DNA of 55,574 bases from Streptomyces sp. SID11385. GTDB taxonomy: Bacteria > Actinomycetota > Actinomycetes > Streptomycetales > Streptomycetaceae. The DNA lies in the NCBI RefSeq assembly GCF_010548245.1, contig NZ_JAAGLR010001181.1:1-55574 (forward strand), in the 5' to 3' direction. Made by a program: the position numbers and the translations under genes. Below, piece after piece: positions 33,427-42,277 of the stretch (position 1 is the first letter of the stretch; each line of letters begins with the position of its first letter). The notes below the pieces were generated by a model that was given only the letters and a program-made list of their open reading frames with translations, did no database searches and had not been told where the DNA came from.

Positions 33427-33873
33427 ATGAAGATCATCCTCACGAACGAGGTCTCCGGTCTCGGTGGCCCCGGCGAGGTCGTCGACGTCAAGGACGGGTA
33501 CGCCCGTAACTACCTGGTCCCGCGTGGTTTCGCGATCCGCTGGACCAAGGGTGGCGAGAAGGACGTCGCGCAGATTCGTCGCGCGCGCAAGATCCACGAG
33601 ATCGCCACGATCGAGCAGGCCAACCAGATCAAGGCCGAGCTGGAGGGTGTCAAGGTCCGCCTTGCGACCCGCTCCGGCGAAGCCGGCCGTCTGTTCGGCT
33701 CCGTGACCCCCGCCGACATCGCCTCGGCGATCAAGGCCGCGGGTGGCCCGAACGTGGACAAGCGCCGCATCGAGCTGACGACGCCGATCAAGTCGCTCGG
33801 CGCCCACGAGGCGTCCGTGCGTCTGCACCCCGAGGTGGCCGCCAAGGTCAACATCGAGGTCGTCTCCGCCTGA
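33427..33873 (+). CDS. rplI: 50S ribosomal protein L9
   Basis: A 148-residue protein. The N-terminal domain is [21 protein letters not shown] with [14 protein letters not shown]. The long connecting helix ([20 protein letters not shown]) leads to the C-terminal domain ([39 protein letters not shown]). It is the last gene of the rpsF operon, 17 bases after rpsR and followed by a strong hairpin. Confidence 0.97.
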   Translation: MKIILTNEVSGLGGPGEVVDVKDGYARNYLVPRGFAIRWTKGGEKDVAQIRRARKIHEIATIEQANQIKAELEGVKVRLATRSGEAGRLFGSVTPADIASAIKAAGGPNVDKRRIELTTPIKSLGAHEASVRLHPEVAAKVNIEVVSA

Positions 33874-33896
33874 GCGTCTCGCTGACGCTGAAGCAG

Positions 33897-33933
33897 CGAA
33901 GGGGCCGCACCACTTGTGGGTGCGGCCCCTTCG
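33897..33933 (+). terminator. Terminator of the rpsF-rplI operon
   Basis: A perfect 15-bp stem (33897-33911 with 33919-33933), arm CGAAGGGGCCGCACC, with a seven-base loop, beginning 24 bases after the rplI stop. No T-run. Confidence 0.85.
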
Positions 33934-34032
33934 GCGTGTCCGCGGGGTACTCAGCGGTCGGGGTGCTTACTGGTACGGGCTGGGGGCGGGTGCTTGTCGT
34001 AGGGCTGGGGCGGCGTGGACGTGCACGGCGGA

Positions 34033-34086
34033 TGTTTCACGTGAAACATCCGGCTCCAGCGGTTTCGCGGTGTTCCACGTGAAACA
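34033..34086. other. Two parS sites between rplI and the MATE gene
   Basis: An exact TGTTTCACGTGAAACA lies at 34033-34048, with four further palindromic bases on each side. Variant TGTTCCACGTGAAACA lies at 34071-34086. The flanking genes converge. Confidence 0.93.
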
Positions 34087-34097
34087 TCCCCGCGGGC

Positions 34098-35435
34098 TCA
34101 GCGGCTCGCCCCTGTGACGACCCAGCGTCCCGAGCGGGAGCGCAGCCAGAGGGTGAGCATCCGGACCACCATCATGAGGGCCATCGCTCCCCACAGCGCC
34201 GTGAGCCCGCCGCCCCACACCGGGACGAGAAGGGCCACCGGCGTGAAGACGGCGAGGGTGAGGATCATCGCGACGGCGAGATACCGCCCGTCGCCCGCGC
34301 CCATCAGTACCCCGTCGAGTACGTAGACGATCCCGCAGACCGGCTGGACGAAGGCGACGACGAGCAGGGCCGGGAAGGCGGCGTCATGGACGACGGAGTC
34401 CCCCGAGAAGAGCGGGATGTACAGCGGGCGGCCCGCGATGACGAGCGCGCCGAGGACGACGCCGGAGGCGATGCCCCAGTGGACCATCCTGCGGCACACA
34501 TTCCTGGCGCCCTCGGCGTCATCGGCGCCGAGGTAGCGCCCGATGATCGCCTGTCCCGCGATGGCGATGGCGTCGAGGGCGAAGGAGAGCAGACTCCACA
34601 GGGACAGCACGATCTGGTGCGCGGCGATGTCCGCGTCCCCGAGCCGCGCCGCGACGGCCGTGGCGATCATGAGGATCGCGCGCAGCGAGAGGGTGCGGAC
34701 GAGGAGCGGCGCCCCGGCGCGGGCACTGTTGTGTATCCCCGCGAGGTCGGGGCGCAGCGAGGCGCCATGGCGGCGGGCACCCCGTACGACGACGTAGAGG
34801 TAGACGAGCGCCATGCCGCACTGGGCGATGACCGTGCCCCAGGCGGAGCCGGCGATGCCGAGGCCCGCTCCGTAGACGAGGACGGCGTTGAGCACGCCGT
34901 TCGCGAGGAAGCCGCCTACGGCGACGTAGAGCGGTGTCCGGGTGTCCTGGAGGCCGCGGAGTACGCCGGTCGCCGCGAGAACGATCAGCATGGCCGGGAT
35001 GCCCAGGGCGGAGATGCGCAGGTAGGTCGTGGCATACGGGGCCGCGGTGCCGGAGGCGCCGAAGATGTCGACGAGCCAGGGGGCGGCGGGTACGGCGAAG
35101 GCGACGACGAGGAGCCCGAGGACCAGGGCCAGCCAGATACCGTCGATGCCCTGCCGCAGCGCGGCGGCGAGATGCCCCGCGCCGACGCGCCGGGAGACGG
35201 CTGCCGTCGTCGCGTAAGCGAGGAAGACGAAGACGCTGACCGCCGTGGTGAGCAGGGCGGAGGCGACACCGAGGCCGGCGAGTTGCGGGGTGCCGAGATG
35301 GCCGACGATGGCGCTGTCCACCATGACGAAGAGCGGTTCCGCGACCAGGGAGCCGAACGCCGGGAGGGCGAGAGCGATGATCTCGCGGTCGTGCCGGCGC
35401 AGGGCGGTGCGGGACTGCTCGGGAGGGCGGGTCAT
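34098..35435 (-). CDS. MATE family efflux transporter (DinF-like)
   Basis: A 445-residue protein with 12 predicted helices in two MatE halves. The N-terminal half begins HDREIIALALPAFGSLVAEPLFVMVDSAIVGHLG, the classic DinF/NorM start. The second half begins LLVRTLSLRAILMIATAVAA. Symmetric loops such as VSRRVGAGHL and IIGRYLGADDAEGA are also present. It probably exports a drug or metabolite with Na+ or H+; the substrate is unknown. Such a gene between rplI and dnaB is common in streptomycetes. It is divergent from dnaB across a DnaA-box region. Confidence 0.92.
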   Translation of the reverse strand: MTRPPEQSRTALRRHDREIIALALPAFGSLVAEPLFVMVDSAIVGHLGTPQLAGLGVASALLTTAVSVFVFLAYATTAAVSRRVGAGHLAAALRQGIDGIWLALVLGLLVVAFAVPAAPWLVDIFGASGTAAPYATTYLRISALGIPAMLIVLAATGVLRGLQDTRTPLYVAVGGFLANGVLNAVLVYGAGLGIAGSAWGTVIAQCGMALVYLYVVVRGARRHGASLRPDLAGIHNSARAGAPLLVRTLSLRAILMIATAVAARLGDADIAAHQIVLSLWSLLSFALDAIAIAGQAIIGRYLGADDAEGARNVCRRMVHWGIASGVVLGALVIAGRPLYIPLFSGDSVVHDAAFPALLVVAFVQPVCGIVYVLDGVLMGAGDGRYLAVAMILTLAVFTPVALLVPVWGGGLTALWGAMALMMVVRMLTLWLRSRSGRWVVTGASR

Positions 35436-35820
35436 GGATTAAATCTAATCTTCCACAGGTAAGAGACGCAAAGCCCTGCGACCCTTACGGATCGCCGGGG
35501 CGAGCTTGCTCGGAGGTGTCCGGTTTCGTGATCTTGGGCCACACGGGAAATTTTTTCTTCCCCACAGGCGGTGGATGAGGAAACCCCAGGTCACATCAGG
35601 TGCTCGGGTGAGGGCTCGGGCTTGTGCACAGAGCTTTCCACCGGCTCATGCACAGGTTCGGGCAAGTTCTCCACAGCTCTGGGCTGGTTATCCACAGTGC
35701 CTGTGGATAACCAGATTGGCTGACGGTGCCGACGGGCCTAACGTTATGCGGCGCCCACCGTGCGGCGGCGCGTGGAACGGCACGGCAAGGTCCGTTCCAC
35801 GGATGTGAGGAGGAGGCCCG
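35436..35820. promoter_or_regulatory. dnaB upstream region with DnaA-box cluster and AT-rich patch
   Basis: 385 bases without a gene between the MATE gene and dnaB. It contains an AT-rich patch (GGGAAATTTTTTCTTCCCC, 35545-35563) and several DnaA-box-like sequences: TTCCCCACA 35558-35566, TTGTGCACA 35632-35640, TTCTCCACA 35667-35675, and an inverted perfect pair at 35684-35714. The dnaB promoter should lie near 35720-35780. Confidence 0.75.
35684..35714. promoter_or_regulatory. Inverted pair of perfect DnaA boxes
   Basis: CTGGTTATCCACAG and its exact complement (14-base arms) are separated by TGC. Each arm contains the consensus DnaA box TTATCCACA (35688-35696 forward, 35702-35710 reverse). 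It lies about 107 bases before dnaB. Confidence 0.85.
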
Positions 35821-37368
35821 GTGAGCATTTCCGAGCCCTTGGACGATCCCTGGGCCGAGAGCGGGCCCGGTGACCGACTGCCCTCATCCCGCAGGCGCCG
35901 CGAGGACGACGACCGGGGCGGCCGGGCCGACGGGCACGGCGGGCGCGGGGACCAGGCCCGCGGCGGTCAGGGACGGGGCGAGCAGGGGCGCGGCGAGCGC
36001 CACGACCGGGGTCAGGAGGGCGGCGACTGGGACGGCCCGGCCGCCTTCGAGCGCGTACCCCCGCAGGACCTCGACGCCGAGCAGTCGGTGCTCGGCGGCA
36101 TGCTGCTCTCCAAGGACGCCATCGCCGACGTCGTCGAGATCCTCAAGGGCTCCGACTTCTACCGGCCCGCGCACGAGGTCGTCTACCAGGCGATTCTCGA
36201 CCTGTACGCGAAGGGCGAGCCCGCCGACCCGATCACGGTGGCCGCGGAGCTGACCCGGCGCGGGGAGATCACGAAGGTCGGCGGAGCCCCGTACCTGCAC
36301 ACCCTCGTGCAGACGGTGCCGACGGCGGCCAACGCGGAGTACTACGCCGAGATCGTCCACGAGCGCGCCGTGCTGCGCCGTCTGGTCGAGGCGGGCACGC
36401 GCATCACGCAGATGGGATACGCGGCGGACGGCGACGTCGACGAGATCGTCAACAACGCGCAGGCTGAGGTCTTCAAGGTCACCGAGCAGCGCACGAGCGA
36501 GGACTACCTTCCGCTCGGCGACATCATGGAAGGCGCGCTCGACGAGATCGAGGCGATCGGCTCCCGCAGCGGCGAGATGACCGGCGTCCCGACGGGCTTC
36601 GCGGACTTCGACGCGCTGACCAACGGCCTGCACCCCGGACAGATGGTCGTCATCGCGGCCCGTCCCGCGATGGGCAAGTCCACGCTCGCCCTCGACTTCG
36701 CCCGCGCGGCATCGATCAAGAACAACCTCCCGAGCGTCATCTTCTCGCTCGAAATGGGCCGCAACGAGATCGCGATGCGTCTCCTGTCGGCTGAGGCGCG
36801 CGTTGCCCTGCACCACATGCGCTCCGGCACGATGACCGACGAGGACTGGACCCGTCTCGCGCGCCGGATGCCGGAGGTCTCGGCGGCGCCGCTCTACATC
36901 GACGACTCGCCGAACCTGTCGATGATGGAGATCCGCGCGAAGTGCCGACGGCTCAAGCAGCGCAACGACCTCAAGCTCGTCGTGATCGACTACCTCCAGC
37001 TCATGCAGTCGGGCGGCAAGGGCCGCGCCGAGAGCCGCCAGCAGGAGGTCTCGGACATGTCCCGAAACCTGAAGCTGCTCGCGAAGGAACTGGAGATCCC
37101 GGTGATCGCGCTCTCGCAGCTCAACCGTGGACCCGAACAACGCACCGACAAGAAGCCGATGGTCTCCGACCTGCGTGAATCGGGATCGATCGAACAGGAC
37201 GCGGACATGGTCATCCTGCTGCACCGCGAGGACGCCTACGAGAAGGAGTCCCCCCGCGCCGGCGAGGCCGACCTGATCGTCGCGAAGCACCGCAACGGCC
37301 CGACCGCAACGATCACGGTCGGCTTCCAGGGCCACTACTCGCGGTTCGTGGACATGGCTCAGGTGTGA
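35821..37368 (+). CDS. dnaB: Replicative DNA helicase DnaB
   Basis: A 515-residue hexameric helicase that unwinds DNA at the replication fork. An unusual disordered N-terminal extension (about 75 residues rich in R, G, D and E) precedes the DnaB N-terminal domain (RVPPQDLDAEQSVLGGMLLS). The RecA-like motor has Walker A AARPAMGKSTLALDFAR, VIFSLEMGRNEIAMRLL, Walker B LKLVVIDYLQLM and the C-terminal SGSIEQDADMVILLHRED. No intein interrupts the Walker A region, unlike some mycobacterial dnaB genes. The GTG start has GAGGAGG about eight bases upstream. Its last 56 bases overlap the convergent gene. Confidence 0.97.
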   Translation: MSISEPLDDPWAESGPGDRLPSSRRRREDDDRGGRADGHGGRGDQARGGQGRGEQGRGERHDRGQEGGDWDGPAAFERVPPQDLDAEQSVLGGMLLSKDAIADVVEILKGSDFYRPAHEVVYQAILDLYAKGEPADPITVAAELTRRGEITKVGGAPYLHTLVQTVPTAANAEYYAEIVHERAVLRRLVEAGTRITQMGYAADGDVDEIVNNAQAEVFKVTEQRTSEDYLPLGDIMEGALDEIEAIGSRSGEMTGVPTGFADFDALTNGLHPGQMVVIAARPAMGKSTLALDFARAASIKNNLPSVIFSLEMGRNEIAMRLLSAEARVALHHMRSGTMTDEDWTRLARRMPEVSAAPLYIDDSPNLSMMEIRAKCRRLKQRNDLKLVVIDYLQLMQSGGKGRAESRQQEVSDMSRNLKLLAKELEIPVIALSQLNRGPEQRTDKKPMVSDLRESGSIEQDADMVILLHREDAYEKESPRAGEADLIVAKHRNGPTATITVGFQGHYSRFVDMAQV

Positions 37369-38104
37369 CGAACGCCCCGTCGATGAGGACCGGCACGGTG
37401 GTGGTCGCGTCGAGGTCGGTGGCGAGGGTGATGTCGTAGCCGCTCGCCCGGAGTTCGCGGCCCGAGGCGCAATTCGCGACGGTGGCGGTCAGGTCCGAGG
37501 TGTGGGCGAAGGCCGTGGCGGCGAGTGCGGCCTCCGGCGACAAGCCGCCACCGCCTGCGCGGCGCAGGGCGGAGATCACGGCTCCGGCGCCGAGGAGGTC
37601 TTCGAGCGCGGGCCTGAGGCTGCCGTCCGGCCAGCGCTCGCCGGACGCCACCACCAGGACGGGTCGCTCGGGCGTACCCCAGCCGCACTCCACCAGTCGG
37701 CGGCCGACCGCGCCCGCGTTGCGCAACGAACCCGCGATGACCGGTCCGTCCCCGGCCGCCGCGGCGATGGTGGAGCCGTTGGGGGACGGGAGCACCAGAC
37801 GCGGGGTGAAGGGCGCGCGACGCAGTGCGGCCGGTGACAGCGACCACGGGGACGCCTCGGTGGCCCTGCTCCGGCCCACGGCCGGCCGGGCGTCGACCTT
37901 TCCGGCGAAGGCTTCGGCCGTCTCGTCCCGCCAGCGGTACGGGAAGACACGGGTGCCCGCCTCCACCGCGACCGACACCGACGTGGTGAACGACAGGACG
38001 TCGACCACCACGAGACACGCTGCCTCCCCCGCGAGAAGCCCCGCGCCGACCGGCCCCCACTCGAACCGCACCCCATGACCTGCCTGCGTGAACCACTCGC
38101 TCAT
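37313..38104 (-). CDS. 2-phosphosulfolactate phosphatase (ComB) family protein
   Basis: A 263-residue protein of the ComB family, Mg-dependent phosphatases first described in coenzyme M synthesis. Visible family segments are CLVVVDVLSFTTSVSVAVEAG, VLPSPNGSTIAAAA, VIAGSLRNAGAV and VLVVASGERWPDGSLRPALEDLLGAGAVI. Streptomyces does not make coenzyme M, so the true substrate is unknown. The reading frame runs 56 bases into the 3' end of dnaB on the opposite strand. ATG 38104 begins MSEWFTQAGHGVRFEWG. Confidence 0.87.
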   Translation of the reverse strand: MSEWFTQAGHGVRFEWGPVGAGLLAGEAACLVVVDVLSFTTSVSVAVEAGTRVFPYRWRDETAEAFAGKVDARPAVGRSRATEASPWSLSPAALRRAPFTPRLVLPSPNGSTIAAAAGDGPVIAGSLRNAGAVGRRLVECGWGTPERPVLVVASGERWPDGSLRPALEDLLGAGAVISALRRAGGGGLSPEAALAATAFAHTSDLTATVANCASGRELRASGYDITLATDLDATTTVPVLIDGAFVTPEPCPRTASSGPGSRP

Positions 38105-38273
38105 GGGCGGAGATCGTGCCAGACCGGCCCGGCCGCCCGGCTCCCGGGCGCGGTCGCTGCGCAGCGCTACGAACCGCTGCGGAGGAGCGCGGGCCGCACA
38201 CGAGCGGTACGGGCCACCCGCCGTGCCGCCCCGAGGACAACGCTCCTGACGTGACATCGGGGAAACTGCCCGC

Positions 38274-38939
38274 ATGAGCGAACTCATTCTGATGGCCGAT
38301 CCACGCGTGGCCGCGATACCCCTGCGCGAGTGCGGGGAACCGCTCGTCGATGTGCGCGTGGGCGGCGAACTGCTCGTCGACACGCGGAAGGAGGGGGCAT
38401 CGACGGGAGCGTTCGCGCACCTGCGCGCGGGCGTGCTGGAACGGCTGCTCGCGGCGCAGCGCCGCCTGCCCGAGGGCCTGCGGCTGCTCTACGTCGAGGG
38501 CTACCGGCCGCCCGCTCTCCAGCGGAGCTACTTCGAGGAGTACGCGGACGAACTGCGCGCCGCGCACCCCGAGTGGTCCGCCGAGCGGATCAGGGCCGCC
38601 GCGAGCCGGTACGTCTCGCCGCCGGAGATCGCCCCGCACAGCGCCGGAGCCGCCGTGGACGTCACGCTCGCGGACGCCGGGGGCCGCGAACTCGACCTCG
38701 GTACCCGCATGAACGCGAGCCCGGAGGAGAGCGACGGGGCCTGCTACACGGGCGCGGAGAACATCGGCACGGAGGCGAGAGCGCACCGGGCGCTCCTGGG
38801 CGAGGCCCTGCGCGGTGCCGGATTCGTCAACTACCCGACCGAGTGGTGGCACTGGTCCTACGGCGATCGCTACTGGGCTCTCGCGACGGGCGCGGAGGCG
38901 GGGCTGTACGCGGCGGTGGAGCGCACGGGTTCGGCCTGA
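38274..38939 (+). CDS. VanX-like D-Ala-D-Ala dipeptidase
   Basis: A 221-residue zinc metallopeptidase of the M15D (VanX) family. The active-site elements are present in order: YVEGYRPP (the arginine that stabilises the transition state), then APHSAGAAVDVTLAD (His and Asp zinc ligands in SxHxxGxAxD), and TEWWHWSYG (catalytic Glu and third His ligand). No vanH, vanA or vanRS genes are nearby, so this is more likely a housekeeping enzyme for D-Ala-D-Ala turnover than part of a resistance cassette. No signal peptide is visible, so it should act in the cytoplasm. Confidence 0.87.
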   Translation: MSELILMADPRVAAIPLRECGEPLVDVRVGGELLVDTRKEGASTGAFAHLRAGVLERLLAAQRRLPEGLRLLYVEGYRPPALQRSYFEEYADELRAAHPEWSAERIRAAASRYVSPPEIAPHSAGAAVDVTLADAGGRELDLGTRMNASPEESDGACYTGAENIGTEARAHRALLGEALRGAGFVNYPTEWWHWSYGDRYWALATGAEAGLYAAVERTGSA

Positions 38940-38993
38940 GCGTCCCGTGGGAAAGCGGCGCGGGCGGACCCCTGCGCGTCCCCGGCGCGCTCC

Positions 38994-39641
38994 TCAGCCG
39001 AGGACGAGGGGCAGGCGTACCGGGGCGGCGGCGCGTTCGTCGGGAGTCGGGGTGCGGCGCCCCGTACCGACGAGCAGTGCCTCGCGGTCCGAGAAGGAGG
39101 GCGGGAAGGGTGCGCCGGCGATGCGGCCGAGGAGCGCGCGGGAGCGCGCGAGGCACGCGGCCGGGGGCGGGGCGGCGTGCGGGAGGTGGGCGGTGAGGTC
39201 GAGGTGGTGGAGGGTCCACTCCAGGACGTACGCCGACAGGTAGTCGGCCGCCGTGAGGACCTGTCCCTGCGTGCCGACACGGGCCTCCGGTACGGCGAGA
39301 CGGGCCGCGCGACCCGCTGCCGAACCGACGTCGTCCAGGTGGAACTTGAGCAGTGCGGGGTCCTCGTAGGCCGCCGCGAGGCGGACGGTCAGCGCGTCGA
39401 GCGGGTCCGTGCCGTCCGGCGGCGTCTCGCCCACCTGCCAGTACGTCACGGCGTCGCGTGTCGGAGCGCCCCGCTCGGGCGTGGCCAGGGTGATGAGGAC
39501 GTCCTGGGCGTCGATGACGAGGTGACAGACGAGGTCTCGTACGCGCCAGCCCGTGCAGCCGCTGGGCCGGGCGAAGTCCTCGTCGCGGAGCCCGGCGACC
39601 GTGTCGAGAAGGGACGTGAGGGCCTGGGAGAAGAGATCCAC
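38994..39641 (-). CDS. DinB-like/maleylpyruvate isomerase-type (TIGR03083) protein
   Basis: A 215-residue protein with a four-helix DinB-type fold. The signature RPSGCTGWRVRDLVCHLVID provides one metal-binding His. The later LEWTLHHLDLTAHLP provides the acidic residue and the His pair. Actinobacterial members often use mycothiol as cofactor; the substrate here is unknown. It lies 31 bases downstream of the EamA-like permease gene on the same strand and may be co-transcribed. Confidence 0.82.
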   Translation of the reverse strand: MDLFSQALTSLLDTVAGLRDEDFARPSGCTGWRVRDLVCHLVIDAQDVLITLATPERGAPTRDAVTYWQVGETPPDGTDPLDALTVRLAAAYEDPALLKFHLDDVGSAAGRAARLAVPEARVGTQGQVLTAADYLSAYVLEWTLHHLDLTAHLPHAAPPPAACLARSRALLGRIAGAPFPPSFSDREALLVGTGRRTPTPDERAAAPVRLPLVLG

Positions 39642-39672
39642 CCCGGCAGGCTACGCGGCGCGCGAGGCTCCC

Positions 39673-40530
39673 TCAGGAAGCGAGATCGCGGATGTGCGGG
39701 ACGGTGCGGGTGAGCGCGAGGACGCCCGCGGCGATCAGCGCGACGCCGAGCAGTTCGGGCAGGACGAGCCAGCCCAGGTGAAGGCGCTCCTGGAAGACGA
39801 GGACGCCGAGCAGAAGGCTGACCGTGGCGTCGCCGATCGTGAGGGCGGGCTGCGAGGCGGCGAGTGTGCCCGCTTGCAGGGCGTTCTCCAGCAGGAGGAG
39901 GGCCGCCATGCCGGTGAGCGCGAAGCCGTAGGTCTGCCAGGAGGTGAAGAAGGCGCCTGGGCCGTCGTCGGCGAAGGTGCGGGTCGCCGACTTGAGGAGC
40001 GCGGCGGTCAGCGCGTTGCCCACGGCCGCCGCGAAGCCGAGCACGGTGGCGCGCAGCAGCGAGGAACGGGCGCGGCGTGCGATGAGGACCATGAACCCCA
40101 TCGCCGCGAGACACAGGGCCACGGCCGGAATCCAGCGCGCGGCGGAGGCCTGGCTGGTACCGCCGTGCGGAGCCGCGCAGCCGAGCAGCAGCACGAGGCC
40201 CGCGACGACGCTCGCGATCGCGTACCAGCCGGTCACCGGCATCTTGCGGTGCAGCAACGGCAGCCCGATGAGCAGCGCGAACGGCAGTTCCAGGATGAAG
40301 ACGGGCTGGACGAGCGCGAGCGGTCCGTTCGTGAGCGCGAGCGCCTGGAAGAACGCGGCGCCGATGACACCACCGATGCCGAGGAGCCAGGCCGGCCGGT
40401 GGGCGAGGGCGAGGACGAGGCGCAAGCCGCCGCCCTGCGGCTGGTTGGCGGCGGCCTTGCGCTGGAAGGCGGTTCCCATCGCATTGCTCGCGGCGCCGAG
40501 GACGGCGAAGACGACAGCCAGGATGATCAC
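39673..40530 (-). CDS. EamA/DMT-like integral membrane protein
   Basis: A 285-residue protein with about nine or ten hydrophobic helices, from VIILAVVFAVLGAASNAMGT to LLPELLGVALIAAGVLALTR. Segments such as LALTNGPLALVQPVFILELP and ATVSLLLGVLVFQERLHLGW resemble the drug/metabolite transporter fold. The substrate is unknown. The GTG start at 40530 lies at the beginning of the first helix. It is upstream of the DinB-like gene. Confidence 0.85.
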   Translation of the reverse strand: MIILAVVFAVLGAASNAMGTAFQRKAAANQPQGGGLRLVLALAHRPAWLLGIGGVIGAAFFQALALTNGPLALVQPVFILELPFALLIGLPLLHRKMPVTGWYAIASVVAGLVLLLGCAAPHGGTSQASAARWIPAVALCLAAMGFMVLIARRARSSLLRATVLGFAAAVGNALTAALLKSATRTFADDGPGAFFTSWQTYGFALTGMAALLLLENALQAGTLAASQPALTIGDATVSLLLGVLVFQERLHLGWLVLPELLGVALIAAGVLALTRTVPHIRDLAS

Positions 40531-40671
40531 AGTGGGTGCCTCCCCTCCCCTGCCGTGCGTCTCCCGGACGCTTCGGGTACGTCCGCCCTACGAAGGACGG
40601 GCGCATGGGGGAGCGGCCCTGGGCCGAAACGGGCTGGTGACGCGTATCGGCCGCCGATTAGCGTGCGAGGC

Positions 40672-42096
40672 ATGACTTCCATCGACGAGGCCGGCAGGGC
40701 CGGCGGAGTATCCGGCGAAGAGCCCGGCGCGGCGTCCAGCGCGCTCCTGGACGGGACGCGGCGGGCACTGCTGCGCAAGATCGCGGTGGCGCAGGCCGAG
40801 CAGCGGGTGCCGTCCGTCGTGGCCGCGGTGACGCGAGGCGGACGGCAGGTATGGAGCGGGGCGCGCAGTTGTGTCGACGGCCATGCCCCCGACGACCAGG
40901 TGCAGTACCGCATCGGCTCGATCACCAAGACCTTCACCGCGGTGCTCGTGCTGCGCCTGCGTGAGGAGGGTCTGCTCGAACTGGGCCACCCGGTGGAGCG
41001 GTACGTGCCGGAGGCCGGCCTCGGCCCGGAGGTCACGATCCGCCAACTCCTCGCCCACACCGGCGGGCTGGCCGCCGAAACCCCGCCGCCCTGGTGGGAG
41101 CGGACGCCGGGGAGTCTGCGTCCGCGGCTCACCGACGTGCTGGGCGCGGAGCCCTTCCGCCACGAACCCGGGGTGCTGTACCACTACTCCAACCCGGGAT
41201 TCACCGTCCTCGGCGCGCTCGTCGCCGCTGTGCGGGGGACGACGTGGGAGGAGGCGCTGCGTACGGAGATCCTGGAGCCGCTCGGCCTGCGGCGGACCGG
41301 TGTACGCCCTGAGGCGCCGAGCGCCGGCGGCTGGGCCGTGCATCCGTGGGCCGATCTGCTCCAGGAGGAGAAGGTGGAGGACCTGGGGCTCATGGCTCCG
41401 GCGGGTCAGCTCTGGTCCACGGCCGCCGATCTCGCCCGCTTCGCCGACTTCCTGCTGCGCGGGGACGACGAGGTGCTGAGTATCGACGCGGTACGTGAGC
41501 TGCGCGTTCCCACGGCCCCCGGCGACGGGGACAGCGGATACGGACTCGGCACCCAGCTTCTGCACCGCGGGGGCCGGGAGCTGGCCGGGCACACGGGCTC
41601 CGTGCCGGGATTCACGGCCGGGCTGTGGATCTGCGAGGAGGAGGATCTCGGCGCCGTGGTCCTGGGCAACGCCACCTCGCAGCTCAGCTCGGGGACGCTC
41701 GCCGCCGAACTGCTCGAACTCGTGGCGGAGGCCGAGCCGCGCATCCCCGAGCCGTGGAAGCCGCTGCCACGCGTGGACGGAGAGCTGCTGGCGCTGACGG
41801 GCCTGTGGTACTGGGGGAGTGACCCGGTCGCGGTACGTCTCCGGGCGGGTAGCGGACTGGAACTCGGGCCGGTCAAGGGCGGGCGGCAGTCGCGTTTCGT
41901 GCCTGCGGACGACGGGAGCTGGGTGGGGCTCGACGGCTACTACGCGGGCGAGGTGCTGAGCGTCGTACGGGGACCGGAGGGCGAGGTGAGCCACCTCGAC
42001 CTGGGTTCCTTCGTCTTCACGCGGGAGCCGTACGCCGAGGGCGGCCCCACGCCGGGCGGAGTGGTGGCGGAGGGCTGGCGGGGGCTGCCGGGCTGA
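40672..42096 (+). CDS. Serine hydrolase (class C beta-lactamase/DD-peptidase family)
   Basis: A 474-residue protein with the SxxK motif in YRIGSITKTFTAVLVLRLRE, the YxN motif in YHYSNPGFTVLGAL and the third motif in AGHTGSVPGF. These are the family S12 catalytic elements. An extra C-terminal lipocalin-like beta domain (about residues 360-460) follows. No signal peptide is visible, so it is probably cytoplasmic, which argues against true antibiotic resistance; esterase or peptidase activity is more likely. ATG 40672 was chosen because the upstream part of the open frame overlaps the divergent gene. Confidence 0.88.
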   Translation: MTSIDEAGRAGGVSGEEPGAASSALLDGTRRALLRKIAVAQAEQRVPSVVAAVTRGGRQVWSGARSCVDGHAPDDQVQYRIGSITKTFTAVLVLRLREEGLLELGHPVERYVPEAGLGPEVTIRQLLAHTGGLAAETPPPWWERTPGSLRPRLTDVLGAEPFRHEPGVLYHYSNPGFTVLGALVAAVRGTTWEEALRTEILEPLGLRRTGVRPEAPSAGGWAVHPWADLLQEEKVEDLGLMAPAGQLWSTAADLARFADFLLRGDDEVLSIDAVRELRVPTAPGDGDSGYGLGTQLLHRGGRELAGHTGSVPGFTAGLWICEEEDLGAVVLGNATSQLSSGTLAAELLELVAEAEPRIPEPWKPLPRVDGELLALTGLWYWGSDPVAVRLRAGSGLELGPVKGGRQSRFVPADDGSWVGLDGYYAGEVLSVVRGPEGEVSHLDLGSFVFTREPYAEGGPTPGGVVAEGWRGLPG

Positions 42097-42106
42097 GAGC
42101 GAGGGA

Positions 42107-42260
42107 TGTTTCACGTGAAACATGGGCTGACCGCCCCCTTCAGGGGCGATGTTTCACGTGAAACATTGCCTCGCGCATCTCGCTCGTCCTGTCCGGCGGG
42201 ACCGCGGTGTTTCACGTGAAACATCCTGTGTGCCTGGCCCGCGATGTTTCACGTGAAACA
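42107..42260. other. Cluster of four exact parS sites between convergent genes
   Basis: TGTTTCACGTGAAACA at 42107-42122, 42150-42165, 42208-42223 and 42245-42260. They occupy almost the whole 181-base gap between the serine hydrolase (plus) and the GNAT gene (minus). Confidence 0.95.
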
Positions 42261-42277
42261 TGTGGGTCGGTGCAGGC

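Noticed and set aside
35540..35720. Calling the dnaB upstream region a second replication origin
   Set aside because: The boxes are few, and the established Streptomyces origin lies beside dnaA-dnaN beyond the left edge; a regulatory or titration role is the safer reading.
38274..38939. Glycopeptide resistance cassette
   Set aside because: Only the VanX-like gene is present; no vanH, vanA, vanR or vanS neighbours.
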